From NCBI GenBank assembly GCA_963377175.1, contig CAUJNA010003239.1, positions 110,001 through 174,000 on the forward strand: a stretch of DNA of 64,000 nucleotides, given 5' to 3'. Origin of the DNA: Effrenium voratum. Lineage: Eukaryota; Sar; Dinophyceae; Suessiales; Symbiodiniaceae. A program made the translations under genes and the position numbers. The notes below the pieces were generated by a model. That model ran no database searches. It saw only the letters and a list, made by a program, of their open reading frames with translations, and was not told the DNA's origin. How positions within the stretch are numbered: the first letter of the stretch is position 1; each line of letters starts with the position of its first letter. This document shows, in pieces, positions 20,453 to 28,106 of the stretch.

Positions 20453-21087
20453 TCATCGTTGTCCAAGAGCACTTGTGCGTGAACAGCCGCAGCTCTTATC
20501 AGAGCACTCTGAACCTCCCTAGCAATTCTCTTGCGAGACGGAAACTTGATCGCGTTAGGATGGCTGTATCCAGCCTCTCTACTGCGACTAACGATTCTGC
20601 CTGTGTTCTCGTTCTCAATGGACACAACAAACACGTCAGGGAGATCAGGAATCTTGACTTTCAGAGGCTCCCTATCGGGACCACGCTGAAAATACTTGCT
20701 CCTCCAAGAAAACGCCGCCTCCGGCTCATCACAGTACCAAAACACTGTCTGTATGTTAGTCCTTTTGGGAAGCCTCCTGAATAGGACTGATCGACGATCA
20801 CCGGAATCCACGCCGACATCCTCGATGACTGTCCCATAGGCATCAGTGGTCCTTCTCCAAACGACCTGGTCCCACCTGGGACCTCCGCCCGTAGTGCCAG
20901 CGAAAAACAACGCGCCGCACTCACTTTTCTCCCAACGGCTAACGCCAGGCGGGAGACACCCCGGTGCAAACCCACCGATAGCTGGGGCAGCAGCCCACAT
21001 CACGGGACACGCCACAACAACGCAGTCGGCCTTAGGGTAACGGCCCGCCCCACCTAAAAATCCGTCAATGAGCAGGGCTGTCAAGAC
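20242..21087 (-). CDS. ORF4: unrecognised ~280-codon frame between Gag and integrase
   Basis: The frame runs in +1 relative to ORF3 and is open through the ORF3 stop (VLTALLIDGFLGGAGRYP), then to 20242. It looks genuinely coding: it has balanced composition and Trp- and Phe-rich stretches (ALFFAGTTGGGPRWDQVVW; QTVFWYCDEPEAAFSW). It has no DTG protease motif, HHCC finger or clear DDE triad, although it occupies the slot where copia elements carry protease and integrase core. The last ~60 codons overlap the integrase frame and are probably not used. Expression would need a +1 shift near CAT TGA C, or an internal start (MWAAAPAIGG). Confidence 0.5.
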   Translation of the reverse strand, partial: VLTALLIDGFLGGAGRYPKADCVVVACPVMWAAAPAIGGFAPGCLPPGVSRWEKSECGALFFAGTTGGGPRWDQVVWRRTTDAYGTVIEDVGVDSGDRRSVLFRRLPKRTNIQTVFWYCDEPEAAFSWRSKYFQRGPDREPLKVKIPDLPDVFVVSIENENTGRIVSRSREAGYSHPNAIKFPSRKRIAREVQSALIRAAAVHAQVLLDNDEDIDTNPGDIRFSTEHVCFCVKPGLNLDGGHLPLGILQWQETLRIEVTDHPGRGVTVTETSAESFCRLVV

Positions 21088-23866
21088 GCCTTGCCTCCCT
21101 ATCGGGAGGACTGGGCGTGGGCGACCTAGGGGCCTCCTCCTCCTCATCTTCAACAACAGGACCAGCAGTGGTACGAGGCGTAATAGGCTTCGTACCCGGG
21201 GGCGGCTTCTGATGCAAGTATTTGCATTGCTGGGCAGTGCACTTGCCGTACATCCAGTCGTAGCAGTACCCAAAGTACATTGGCTTGTCCCTAACGGGCC
21301 TATCGCCAGTCCTTGGGGTAGAGGGTGCGGCAGGATTCCTCGGGCTCTTATCATGCTCGAACCTGCAGTCTCGGCCATGTTGACATTTACCTGTCTTGGC
21401 ATACTCCCAGCAGGATCGGTCAGCAGGCCCAGCAGGCGACTGCCTTCTCGGCGACTTGGGAGACGGAGTCCGCTTGTCCCTTTGGCTGGTTCTTCCAGGA
21501 GACGCTCTGTCTCTCTGGCTGCTCTTTCCGGGCGAAGATGATCTCGGCTTTCCATCCCTCCCGGACCTAATGGACCTCGGGCTCGTATCACTCTTCCTGG
21601 CAAGTGGGTCATACCTCCGCACAACACCAGGAGCACCAGGATTCCGATCCCTCTCACGGGAGTGAGAGCCTGAACGTGACCTCTGCTCATGAAAGGTCTG
21701 GTACATCTGAAGCGTGTTCTGACGCTTCTGCCACCGCTCGACACAGTCCTGACAAGCCTTATAAAGCCACGCGAAAGACCTAACGGTCACATCGCGATCC
21801 CACCTCTCAATGTCAGGCCGCATACAGCGTAGATGACGAACGTTCTCAATGAACACAGCTAGTAGTACCCCATCGTCGATCTTCCTCCTGATCCCAGAAA
21901 TGAGATTGTCCCAGGTGCTCAGATAACTCCGGAGCCTGGCCTCATCGTCGGAGTGACCTGTTTGCCGACACTTGAGACTAGTCAGCTCGGCAATCTTGAA
22001 GGTCTGGTCGTCCTCGACTCCAGTCTGCAGATGGTTCAGCAGAAGCTTCAAAATCTGTCTCCCCTTGATACCCTGGGGAGGATTCATATTCTGAGCGGCC
22101 TCGGTCAGGCGATTCATCTTGTCCCTAACGGCCCTCGTCTTGATACACTCCCTGATAGCGCTCGTGAAGTTGGAATCCAAAACCGGGTACTTGCAGGGTC
22201 CGCCAAGAGCGTCATAGTCAAGCCTCTCAGTCTCTGAAATCCACGCTAACGCGTAGTCAGAGTCAAAACTGAAAGCATTCCTGACCCTTTCCTTTATCTC
22301 GGAGAGCCACTCCCGCAGCTTATCAGCTGTCGGCTCAGCAGGCAGCACGATCGTGTTGCACTTATGATGGAATCGATCCTTTTCGACAACGGTGGAAATC
22401 AGAGCCCCTATCGGGGTACATGAGGTAATCCTGCAACTTTCACACAGCCTAGCAGGCAAAGGACAGCAAACCTCACACGCCCTCATTCCACAGCCAACGC
22501 AAGGAACAAGAGGGAAACCAGGCTCGGGAATCCTGCTACACTTTGTGCACTTGTCCCGTCCATCATCTCCCCTCAAGGCTTCAGGAAGAAGACCGCCATC
22601 TCCCTGCCTAACGGCTCCATTAACGCTGTAGCCAGGGCTAAGACCTGGCCCAAGATTACCACCACTTGCGACACTCGATGGGTAACCTGCGGCAGTGTTG
22701 GGCTGACTAACGCCAGCTCCAACCCCGTAGTGGCTAACGCCACCCCCGTAGGCAGGACCATAAAAACTGGAACCACACTGATTGTTCGCCACCTCCTCCA
22801 GGGTATCCCCCGGAAGGTGCTCCACCGCCTCCAGTCGGACCACCAGGTGGTCCAGGGGGCCCTTGTCCTTCGCCGGGAGGCCCAGGCCCAGGAGGTGGAC
22901 GCGGACTTGATCCATGACCGCTGCCTCCACCACGGCCTGATGGTCCCCCGTGACCACCACCATCCCCGGGAGGGGGAGGCGGTGCCCCACGGTTAGCGCG
23001 TTCATGTGCCGCATGACAGCGCGAGCATCGCTCAAAACAATGTGACAGGAATACATGGATACCTCCAGAGCATTCCTTCGACATGCCCAGCATTTCATTT
23101 TCAAGAACTGACAGTTGCAACAGTCCCCGTCATCACCCCTGCACAATTCGCAGAAGTCACGCTCACACGTGACACAAACGAAACTTGCACATGGATGCTC
23201 TCGTCTGTAGGGGTTGTCTCGAGCACACATCCTTGAGAGATCAGGTCCATTGCCACCTGGCTCACCGCTTGCTGTTGGTCCAGCAGCCTGCCTGCGATCA
23301 GGCGGAGCCCCCGGGGTCCCTCGGCTACCGCCAGGACTCGGGGCATTGTCTCCGACCCTATTGTTCCGGTCGTTCCTAGGTGGGTGGTTCAAATCCCTAG
23401 AGGCGTTTCCGCTATCGCGGACCGGCCTATCGTTCCTCGATTGTCGAGCCCTAACCTCAGACACCCTATCGGGGACCGCAGCAACTCTCGGGCTCCTGTT
23501 CCTGGCCTCACCCCTATCCGGTGAGATCGAAACATTTGCTCTATTTGCTCTGGCGCGAGCCAGTGATTCTTCCCTCGTCCGCCTCGGTGGAGAGTGCGTC
23601 CGCCTCGGTGGAGAGTGCGACCTGTCCTGCATCTGCAGAGCTCTTCTGCTCCGGCTATCCGCCCTATCCCTAACGGGAGAAACTGGGCGCCTAGCCGCAC
23701 GAGGAGCCGCAACCCTACCAGGCGCATTCGGCAGCACATGATCAGTTAGGCTAACGCCTCCACCCGGCCTATTCGGTGGGACAGAGTCTCGTGCGTTTCC
23801 ATCTCCAGGAGTGGGCGTCGGCGACCTGATCTGTGCCCCTGTCCGGCGATAGCGCGGTATCCCCCG
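21065..23866 (-). CDS. ORF3: Gag-like protein with two CCCH zinc fingers
   Basis: The frame is open from 23866, overlaps the end of ORF2 in +1, and has no early ATG. Its 5' part RSPTPTPGDGNARD resembles its own end (RSPTPSPPDREARR), so translation by frameshift from ORF2 is plausible. In order (numbered from 23737) it has an Arg/Ser/Pro-rich region with a direct repeat THSPPRRTHSPPRRT. Next come Cys-rich segments near residues 190-230 (CVTCERDFCELC ... CWACRR) and a second set (CTKCSRIPEPGFPLVPCVGC). A helical Gag/capsid-like region follows (GRQILKLLLNHLQTGVEDDQ; LRSYLSTWDNLISGI). Last are two fingers: C-x8-C-x5-C-x3-H (776-795) and C-x7-C-x4-C-x3-H (~824-842). CCCH fingers bind single-stranded RNA; here they replace the usual CCHC knuckle. 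Confidence 0.8.
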   Translation of the reverse strand, partial: RGIPRYRRTGAQIRSPTPTPGDGNARDSVPPNRPGGGVSLTDHVLPNAPGRVAAPRAARRPVSPVRDRADSRSRRALQMQDRSHSPPRRTHSPPRRTREESLARARANRANVSISPDRGEARNRSPRVAAVPDRVSEVRARQSRNDRPVRDSGNASRDLNHPPRNDRNNRVGDNAPSPGGSRGTPGAPPDRRQAAGPTASGEPGGNGPDLSRMCARDNPYRREHPCASFVCVTCERDFCELCRGDDGDCCNCQFLKMKCWACRRNALEVSMYSCHIVLSDARAVMRHMNALTVGHRLPLPGMVVVTGDHQAVVEAAVMDQVRVHLLGLGLPAKDKGPLDHLVVRLEAVEHLPGDTLEEVANNQCGSSFYGPAYGGGVSHYGVGAGVSQPNTAAGYPSSVASGGNLGPGLSPGYSVNGAVRQGDGGLLPEALRGDDGRDKCTKCSRIPEPGFPLVPCVGCGMRACEVCCPLPARLCESCRITSCTPIGALISTVVEKDRFHHKCNTIVLPAEPTADKLREWLSEIKERVRNAFSFDSDYALAWISETERLDYDALGGPCKYPVLDSNFTSAIRECIKTRAVRDKMNRLTEAAQNMNPPQGIKGRQILKLLLNHLQTGVEDDQTFKIAELTSLKCRQTGHSDDEARLRSYLSTWDNLISGIRRKIDDGVLLAVFIENVRHLRCMRPDIERWDRDVTVRSFAWLYKACQDCVERWQKRQNTLQMYQTFHEQRSRSGSHSRERDRNPGAPGVVRRYDPLARKSDTSPRSIRSGRDGKPRSSSPGKSSQRDRASPGRTSQRDKRTPSPKSPRRQSPAGPADRSCWEYAKTGKCQHGRDCRFEHDKSPRNPAAPSTPRTGDRPVRDKPMYFGYCYDWMYGKCTAQQCKYLHQKPPPGTKPITPRTTAGPVVEDEEEEAPRSPTPSPPDREARRLDSPAH

Positions 23867-24905
23867 TTAGGCCTACCCCCGTGTCCACGAGGATGGTCAT
23901 GAGCAAGTTGGACCAAGCCAGCAGCATCTTCGATACTCCCTTCGAGATCGGCAAACTGGCAAACTGAGACATAACTCGAGTGTTCATCTCGTTCAGAGTT
24001 CGGATGTTGTTCTCGGTAGCCCCAAGCCTTCGCATACACGCATCTAACATGTTACGATAGTAGACGAGCTCCCGTCTAACGACGGCCTGCATCTCATCCG
24101 TGGTCGAAGGTAGATCAACCAATCTTGTCCTTATCTCCTCCATAGCCTGCTGGAGTCTCTGCGTGTTCGCATTGAACACTACAATTTGGCCATTCACAGC
24201 CCTAACATCCTCGACGACGGTGTCATAATTCCGAGCTTGGCGACGGACTCTGTTCGCGAGATCTTGAATCTTCCGATTGATCTCCTCGACTGCCCCGCGC
24301 CAATCCTGAGGTGATTCCAGATCCCTAGGCCTATCGGCCAGAAGAGATCCCCCGTCACTCCGGGACTCCAGCATTAAGGACCTATACTCAGCACGGAGCT
24401 CGTCAATGGCCGAAGTGGCCCATTCCCCATGCCGATCGCTCTCACCTTGGAGTCTATCGACTCTTGCGACCAAGTCCCGAAAGCTTGCGTCATCTCCACT
24501 GCTAGCAGCCCTATCGGGCCCTGATGCAGCGGGAGCACCCGAGGATGAGAGCAGCCTAACGGCCTTCTCAACCGAATGGAGCTGCTTCTCGAAATTCCCG
24601 ATCTCAGTGTAGATCTCATCCTGAAAGGCACCTTGGCTCTTGAACATAGCATACTGCTTGTCCTCAACGAGCTTTTGAAGTTGACTCATACCGCCTTCGA
24701 GGTCCCTAACGGATTCCCGAACCTCGTCGGATAACGAGTTGATCCTCTGATCCACAACCTCACTTTGCTCATCGATAGCCTGCCTGACAATGGCCCTGCT
24801 ATCGGGAATGACCTCACCGGCAAACCGTTGAACAATCATTCGCATACGATCAGCATCCGCTTGGGTCGCAACCTCGGTAGCTAGACGGCCGACCTTGTCC
24901 TTCAT
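23769..24905 (-). CDS. ORF2: coiled-coil protein
   Basis: 378 codons from ATG at 24905, which overlaps the ORF1 stop as ATGA, a layout typical of termination-reinitiation. The same frame is also open ~21 codons upstream (SGEFHAKGWQNENRLM). Most of the protein is heptad-like and charged (QAIDEQSEVVDQRINSLSDE; GNFEKQLHSVEKAVRLL; VEEINRKIQDLANRV; NTQRLQQAMEEIRTRL), so it is probably an elongated oligomeric coiled coil. It has no enzyme motifs. It may be a structural partner of Gag; this is inference from position. Confidence 0.75.
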   Translation of the reverse strand: MKDKVGRLATEVATQADADRMRMIVQRFAGEVIPDSRAIVRQAIDEQSEVVDQRINSLSDEVRESVRDLEGGMSQLQKLVEDKQYAMFKSQGAFQDEIYTEIGNFEKQLHSVEKAVRLLSSSGAPAASGPDRAASSGDDASFRDLVARVDRLQGESDRHGEWATSAIDELRAEYRSLMLESRSDGGSLLADRPRDLESPQDWRGAVEEINRKIQDLANRVRRQARNYDTVVEDVRAVNGQIVVFNANTQRLQQAMEEIRTRLVDLPSTTDEMQAVVRRELVYYRNMLDACMRRLGATENNIRTLNEMNTRVMSQFASLPISKGVSKMLLAWSNLLMTILVDTGVGLTGDTALSPDRGTDQVADAHSWRWKRTRLCPTE

Positions 24906-26416
24906 GAGCCGATTCTCATTTTGCCATCCTTTTGCATGGAACTCACCTGACCGTTCAGTAACCTGATCTGATTAGCAAAAGCATTGAGAGTGTTTGCAAC
25001 GGAACCGGATGCCTCGCCTCGTTCAAACAGCTCCTGGATATGCAGGTCAAATACTTCCTTGACCCTAGCATCTCCAGATTCAGCAGAAGAATGGGATCTC
25101 AGAGCTGGAGGAGTCGATATCTCGATCCTCTCAGGAACCCTTTCAACTCTGTTACGTCCCCTGGGGTCGGAAACAGGAGCATCAGCGATCCTGGGCGGCC
25201 TGATTGGACTGATACCCCTTCCCCGGCTATCGCCGGATCTGGGATTGACATTCGACCCATGAGATTCAGGAGTGGAATGAATATGAACATCAGCAGGATC
25301 AAACATGTCTTCATCCTGCGGCGTTGAACCTATCGGTCCAGGGCTAGCCCTCCTCGCCTTCGACCTATCGGTCCCTCCGGCTACGGATGACGGCCTCTTC
25401 GCAGAGGCACTTCGTTCCCTGCTTGCTGATCCCCATTGGGGAGTGAACTCATTGCTAGACCTTAGTGGCTCGAGGTCGCTGAGATCTCGCCCTAACGGGC
25501 TAGCGATCGGCGGACGATCCTCGATTCCAAGCGCACTAGCAAGTCTTCCGTCCCTCGCGCCTGCCTCAACCACATCGGCGGCTCGCTGAGTAATCCTGGA
25601 TGAACCAGTACCCCGGTTCATATCCCCGACTCTCTGATGCAGCGGTCCTCCAAACTGGATGTTGGGAAAAGGGGGAACATTTGGGACGGGATCAATGACG
25701 GGAGGACCTACCGGTCCTCTTCCGTCATGGATGGCCTCCAAACCCCTAAGGGTGCCCCGACTGTCCCCGATCCGCTCTCTTGCACTCCGAGTATCCGTGT
25801 CCACACGAAGGTCCCTAGCAGCTCCACGAGAGAGACTCCTAGCCTTCGCAGCAGCACGGCTCCTTGCATTCCGATACGACAAACTTTCTTCCTCTTCACG
25901 ACGATCCGCAAATGCGGCATAATCTTCATCATCATTGAACTCAAAATTGGTCGTCGAAACCGGGTTGGGCCTATTAGTATCAGACTCTTGCTTCACGCTA
26001 CTGCCCCAACCTGCGGTCGACGCCAGCAGGGCATCGTATCCGATGCCCGCAAACGCCCTCTCCTCTTGCTCATCAAACTGACCTGGATTTTGAGAACCTG
26101 TTGATCGACCCGAGATATCTCTCGGAGCCAAAACCATGGTTCCCGGACCTAACGGTCTGTCCTCAACCTGATCCGAGGCTTGCGTTTCACCTGGAAAAAG
26201 AGACCTAGGGGGTCGATTAGGCAGAGCCTCCTGATCGTCCGTGTGAGGACGAGCCATGTTCATCGCCATGCTGATGTCACCCCTGCGGTCCTGACCTGCT
26301 GAACCTGTCTCGAATTCCTCGTAGTCATAGTCCGGTAGGTCCTCACTTGAGCGGAGGCCACCTAGGATGGCCTCCTCATCCACGACGCTCCTGTGCGAAC
26401 GTGGGGTCGACGTCAT
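24902..26416 (-). CDS. ORF1: 504-aa disordered protein with C-terminal coiled coil
   Basis: I choose ATG at 26416 (MTSTPRSHRSVVDEEAIL), 54 bp inside the 5' LTR; the frame is also open back into the LTR, but those codons are LTR-encoded. The protein is rich in Arg, Ser, Asp, Gly and Pro, with no recognised domain (for example RSRAAAKARSLSRGAARDL). The last ~60 residues look helical (VKEVFDLHIQELFERGEASG; LLNGQVSSMQKDGKM). The stop overlaps the ORF2 start by 4 bases. It is probably a Gag-region structural protein, but no family is assigned. Confidence 0.7.
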   Translation of the reverse strand: MTSTPRSHRSVVDEEAILGGLRSSEDLPDYDYEEFETGSAGQDRRGDISMAMNMARPHTDDQEALPNRPPRSLFPGETQASDQVEDRPLGPGTMVLAPRDISGRSTGSQNPGQFDEQEERAFAGIGYDALLASTAGWGSSVKQESDTNRPNPVSTTNFEFNDDEDYAAFADRREEEESLSYRNARSRAAAKARSLSRGAARDLRVDTDTRSARERIGDSRGTLRGLEAIHDGRGPVGPPVIDPVPNVPPFPNIQFGGPLHQRVGDMNRGTGSSRITQRAADVVEAGARDGRLASALGIEDRPPIASPLGRDLSDLEPLRSSNEFTPQWGSASRERSASAKRPSSVAGGTDRSKARRASPGPIGSTPQDEDMFDPADVHIHSTPESHGSNVNPRSGDSRGRGISPIRPPRIADAPVSDPRGRNRVERVPERIEISTPPALRSHSSAESGDARVKEVFDLHIQELFERGEASGSVANTLNAFANQIRLLNGQVSSMQKDGKMRIGS

Positions 26417-26442
26417 TGAGCTTGTAGTTGATGGTCTCAGCG

Positions 26443-26469
26443 CGTAGGAAAGTCCTACGGCTGATAACC
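26443..26469 (-). promoter_or_regulatory. Putative primer-binding site and adjacent hairpin
   Basis: Directly after the 5' LTR the sense strand reads GGTTATCAGCC, then a 7-bp perfect hairpin CGTAGGA-CTT-TCCTACG (26443-26459). The usual TGG (complement of a tRNA 3' CCA) is absent. GGTTAT directly after ...ACA resembles the Drosophila copia arrangement, where an internal tRNA-iMet fragment primes; the complement GGCTGATAACC looks like an anticodon-loop segment. The priming tRNA is not identified. Confidence 0.5.
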
Positions 26470-26852
26470 TGTGATTCGGGCACGAGCCTGTGCCCAGGCA
26501 ATGGGTTAGTTGGGGTAAACAAGCCACAAAAGAAAGGTTCCCCAAAAGCAAACCAATCCCCGGTCCCAAAGATCAGGGTTTCCCACACACCAGAGAACAA
26601 CAACCAAAGGAAAACAAACCAAACAAGAAAAGGGTTAACCCGCAACCTTGGTCGACAACAGGCCGCACGACTGGTCCCTACCAACCTGGCGGCGGCCCGA
26701 GGTCTCTTTCTCCCCCGAGATGCCGTCGGTCGACGCAGGGGTTCGGCGACGCCCATTCGAGGCGCGACGGAACCCAAAATCTTGAGCCAAACACCACAGG
26801 TCAGTCACTACCGCGACATCCCTGGTGATGAAATAAACCATGGCTAATCACA
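26470..26852 (-). repeat. 5' LTR (right)
   Basis: This 383-bp repeat is identical to the left LTR except for one missing A in an A-run near 26613, which implies recent insertion or gene conversion. It has the same TGTGATT...AATCACA ends. It is the 5' LTR for the minus-strand genes and would carry the promoter; no TATA box is obvious, as is usual in dinoflagellates. Confidence 0.95.
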
Positions 26853-27068
26853 ATAGGTGTCCTTTTAGGGCAAATCCGCCGACCCCTTTCTCCAAAGGGG
26901 AGGCGAATGGGAAGGGTTTGTCTTCGTCCTTGTCTTAGTGATGATTATCTTAGGTGTCCAATTTTAGGGCAAATAGATGGGTTTCCCTGGTAGATGATTA
27001 AACCACCAGGTAAACCAGGAATCGCCATCATTATTTGTTCCACCAAAACAACCAAAAAGGACATATAT
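26853..27068. mobile_element. MITE family C copy that received the retrotransposon
   Basis: The sequence right of the LTR (ATAGGTGTCCTTTTAGGG) is the inner part of a terminal repeat. The opposite end at 27055-27068 is its complement (CCATATATGTCCTTTT). The first bases, CATAGG, lie left of the retrotransposon at 10886-10891. The element therefore landed inside the left terminal repeat of a family C MITE like that at 7892-7999. The first 5 bp are the target duplication. Confidence 0.6.
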
Positions 27069-27679
27069 GGAGAGGAATGTTCCGGGCGGATCAACGGCGA
27101 GGGAGCTCTCCTCTCTGGGGGAAAGAGAAGGTGGCAGCTGCCAGCGTGAAAATGTCAGACCTCCTCACGTTGCGCAATGAGCAGGTTTGGTCATGGCTCG
27201 GACTACGCAGTTCGAGACTTGAAAAAGACTGATCTAAGTTTACATCCAGGACATGTCCAAGGATCTCCAGGTGCAGGTCTCAACGCGATGCAACCTCAAG
27301 TTGTGGACCAGAAAAAGAAGAAAAAAAGACCAAGGCATGGCCACTTGTTATCACTTGTTCACCTGGCCGCCATGTCAAACACCACACTTGGTTTTGGGAG
27401 TGTGCACCAAATTGCGAGTTTACTCTCAATGTGGATTTCCCCCGTCGAAATTGACAGTGCCCCCTGCCAAAATAAGACTCTCATGGGCAACCCACATTTC
27501 CTGTTTCTGGCGGGAACCCCACCAAGCTGCACAAATATTCGTGTGTGTGTGTGAAAACCAGAGACCCAGAGTAGGACAAGGGGTCCGACTCATATTGACG
27601 CATCACACGTCCCGTCCGAATGGCCTCGCCCTCCGCCCCCCTCCCCGGCTGCAACTTCGGCCGGGGCGCAAAGACGCCC

Positions 27680-27775
27680 GCCCCAGCCCTCCGCGCAGCG
27701 GCAAATGTCCGGCGCCACCGCCTCGGAAATCGAGTGCCCATCGCACAAAGACGTGGATGATGAGAATCTGGGTTC
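27680..27775 (-). CDS. EGF-like exon
   Basis: The minus frame reads LCDGHSISEAVAPDICRCAE, then GWGGRLCAPAEV. The pattern C-x-C-x2-GWGG-x2-C is the end of an EGF-like domain. Third positions are mostly G or C. Borders are approximate. It is the nearest EGF-like exon upstream of the retrotransposon. Confidence 0.5.
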
Positions 27776-28015
27776 CTTTCACGGGACAACTAAATGTATT
27801 GGAGTAGTGGAGTCTGTGGTAGGAAGGTGTACATCATTGAACTGCAACCATGGCCTGTCATGAAAAGATCTATGCTGCAACATACGAACCGGCTTGCTGC
27901 ATGCGCCTTCGAAGAATGGCACATACCCACACAGAAATCCGCTCAAAGCCCACCGATCGTATTGGCCTTAAAATCTCAGCCTGGTGTCTGCAGTCCTGCG
28001 GCCGAGGGATCCGAG

Positions 28016-28106
28016 CTGGGTATGGGTCAAAATTAAATCACGGGACCGCAGGTGTTGATACATGTTTCCATTTACCAGGATTGGGTACATATTTTTGACC
28101 CACCAC
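28016..28106. mobile_element. MITE-like element, family B
   Basis: About 90 bp with ends GGTATGGGTCAAAA and complement (TTTTTGACCCACCA). The interior contains the complement of the family B motif ACCTGCGGTCC, which is also seen at 33842-33950 and 62970-63075. Confidence 0.5.

Larger units (their letters stand above)
11596..26157 (-). repeat. Family of ~45 micro-hairpins with constant TANC (sense GNTA) loop
   Basis: Perfect stems of 3-7 bp with unrelated sequences enclose TATC, TAAC or TACC on the + strand (GATA, GTTA or GGTA in sense RNA). Stems of at least 5 bp lie at 12588-12603, 13410-13425, 13491-13506, 15327-15340, 16173-16186, 21094-21109, 22730-22743, 23408-23421, 24072-24085, 25223-25236 and 25702-25719. 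Four-bp stems lie at 15214, 15283, 18916, 20349, 20669, 21777, 22243, 22405, 23667, 23748, 24328, 24508, 25362, 25489 and 26146. Others have 3 bp (for example 11827, 11855, 12787, 15432, 16284, 18422, 18614, 20937, 22606, 23323). They occur in all three codon phases (Pro-Asp-Arg, Pro-Ile-Gly, Ala-Leu-Ala), so protein coding does not explain them. Confidence 0.85.
10892..26852 (-). mobile_element. Full-length Ty1/copia-type LTR retrotransposon, ~16 kb
   Basis: The element is 15,961 bp, bounded by near-identical LTRs with TG...CA ends and a perfect 5-bp target duplication, so it is recent and structurally complete. All large frames read on the minus strand. In order they are ORF1, ORF2, Gag-like ORF3, ORF4, integrase fragments, Pol with dUTPase, RT and RNase H, and ORF7. 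Integrase-type sequence precedes RT, which places it with Ty1/copia rather than Ty3. It is about three times longer than a typical copia element because of ORF1, ORF2, ORF4, the extra Pol domains and ORF7. I could not find a protease DTGA/DSGA motif or an integrase DDE core, so it may depend on a relative. It lies between EGF-like exons on the same strand and is probably intronic. Confidence 0.95.

Noticed and set aside
21088..21744. N-terminal 220 codons of the ORF4 frame
   Set aside because: They overlap ORF3, which has the CCCH fingers and clear coding character. The overlapping frame is low-complexity Arg/Leu/Gly.
23880..23910. Possible aspartic protease motif ILVDTGVGL near the end of ORF2
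   Set aside because: The third position after D-T-G is Val instead of Ala or Ser, there is no flap region, and it ends a coiled coil. It is probably chance.
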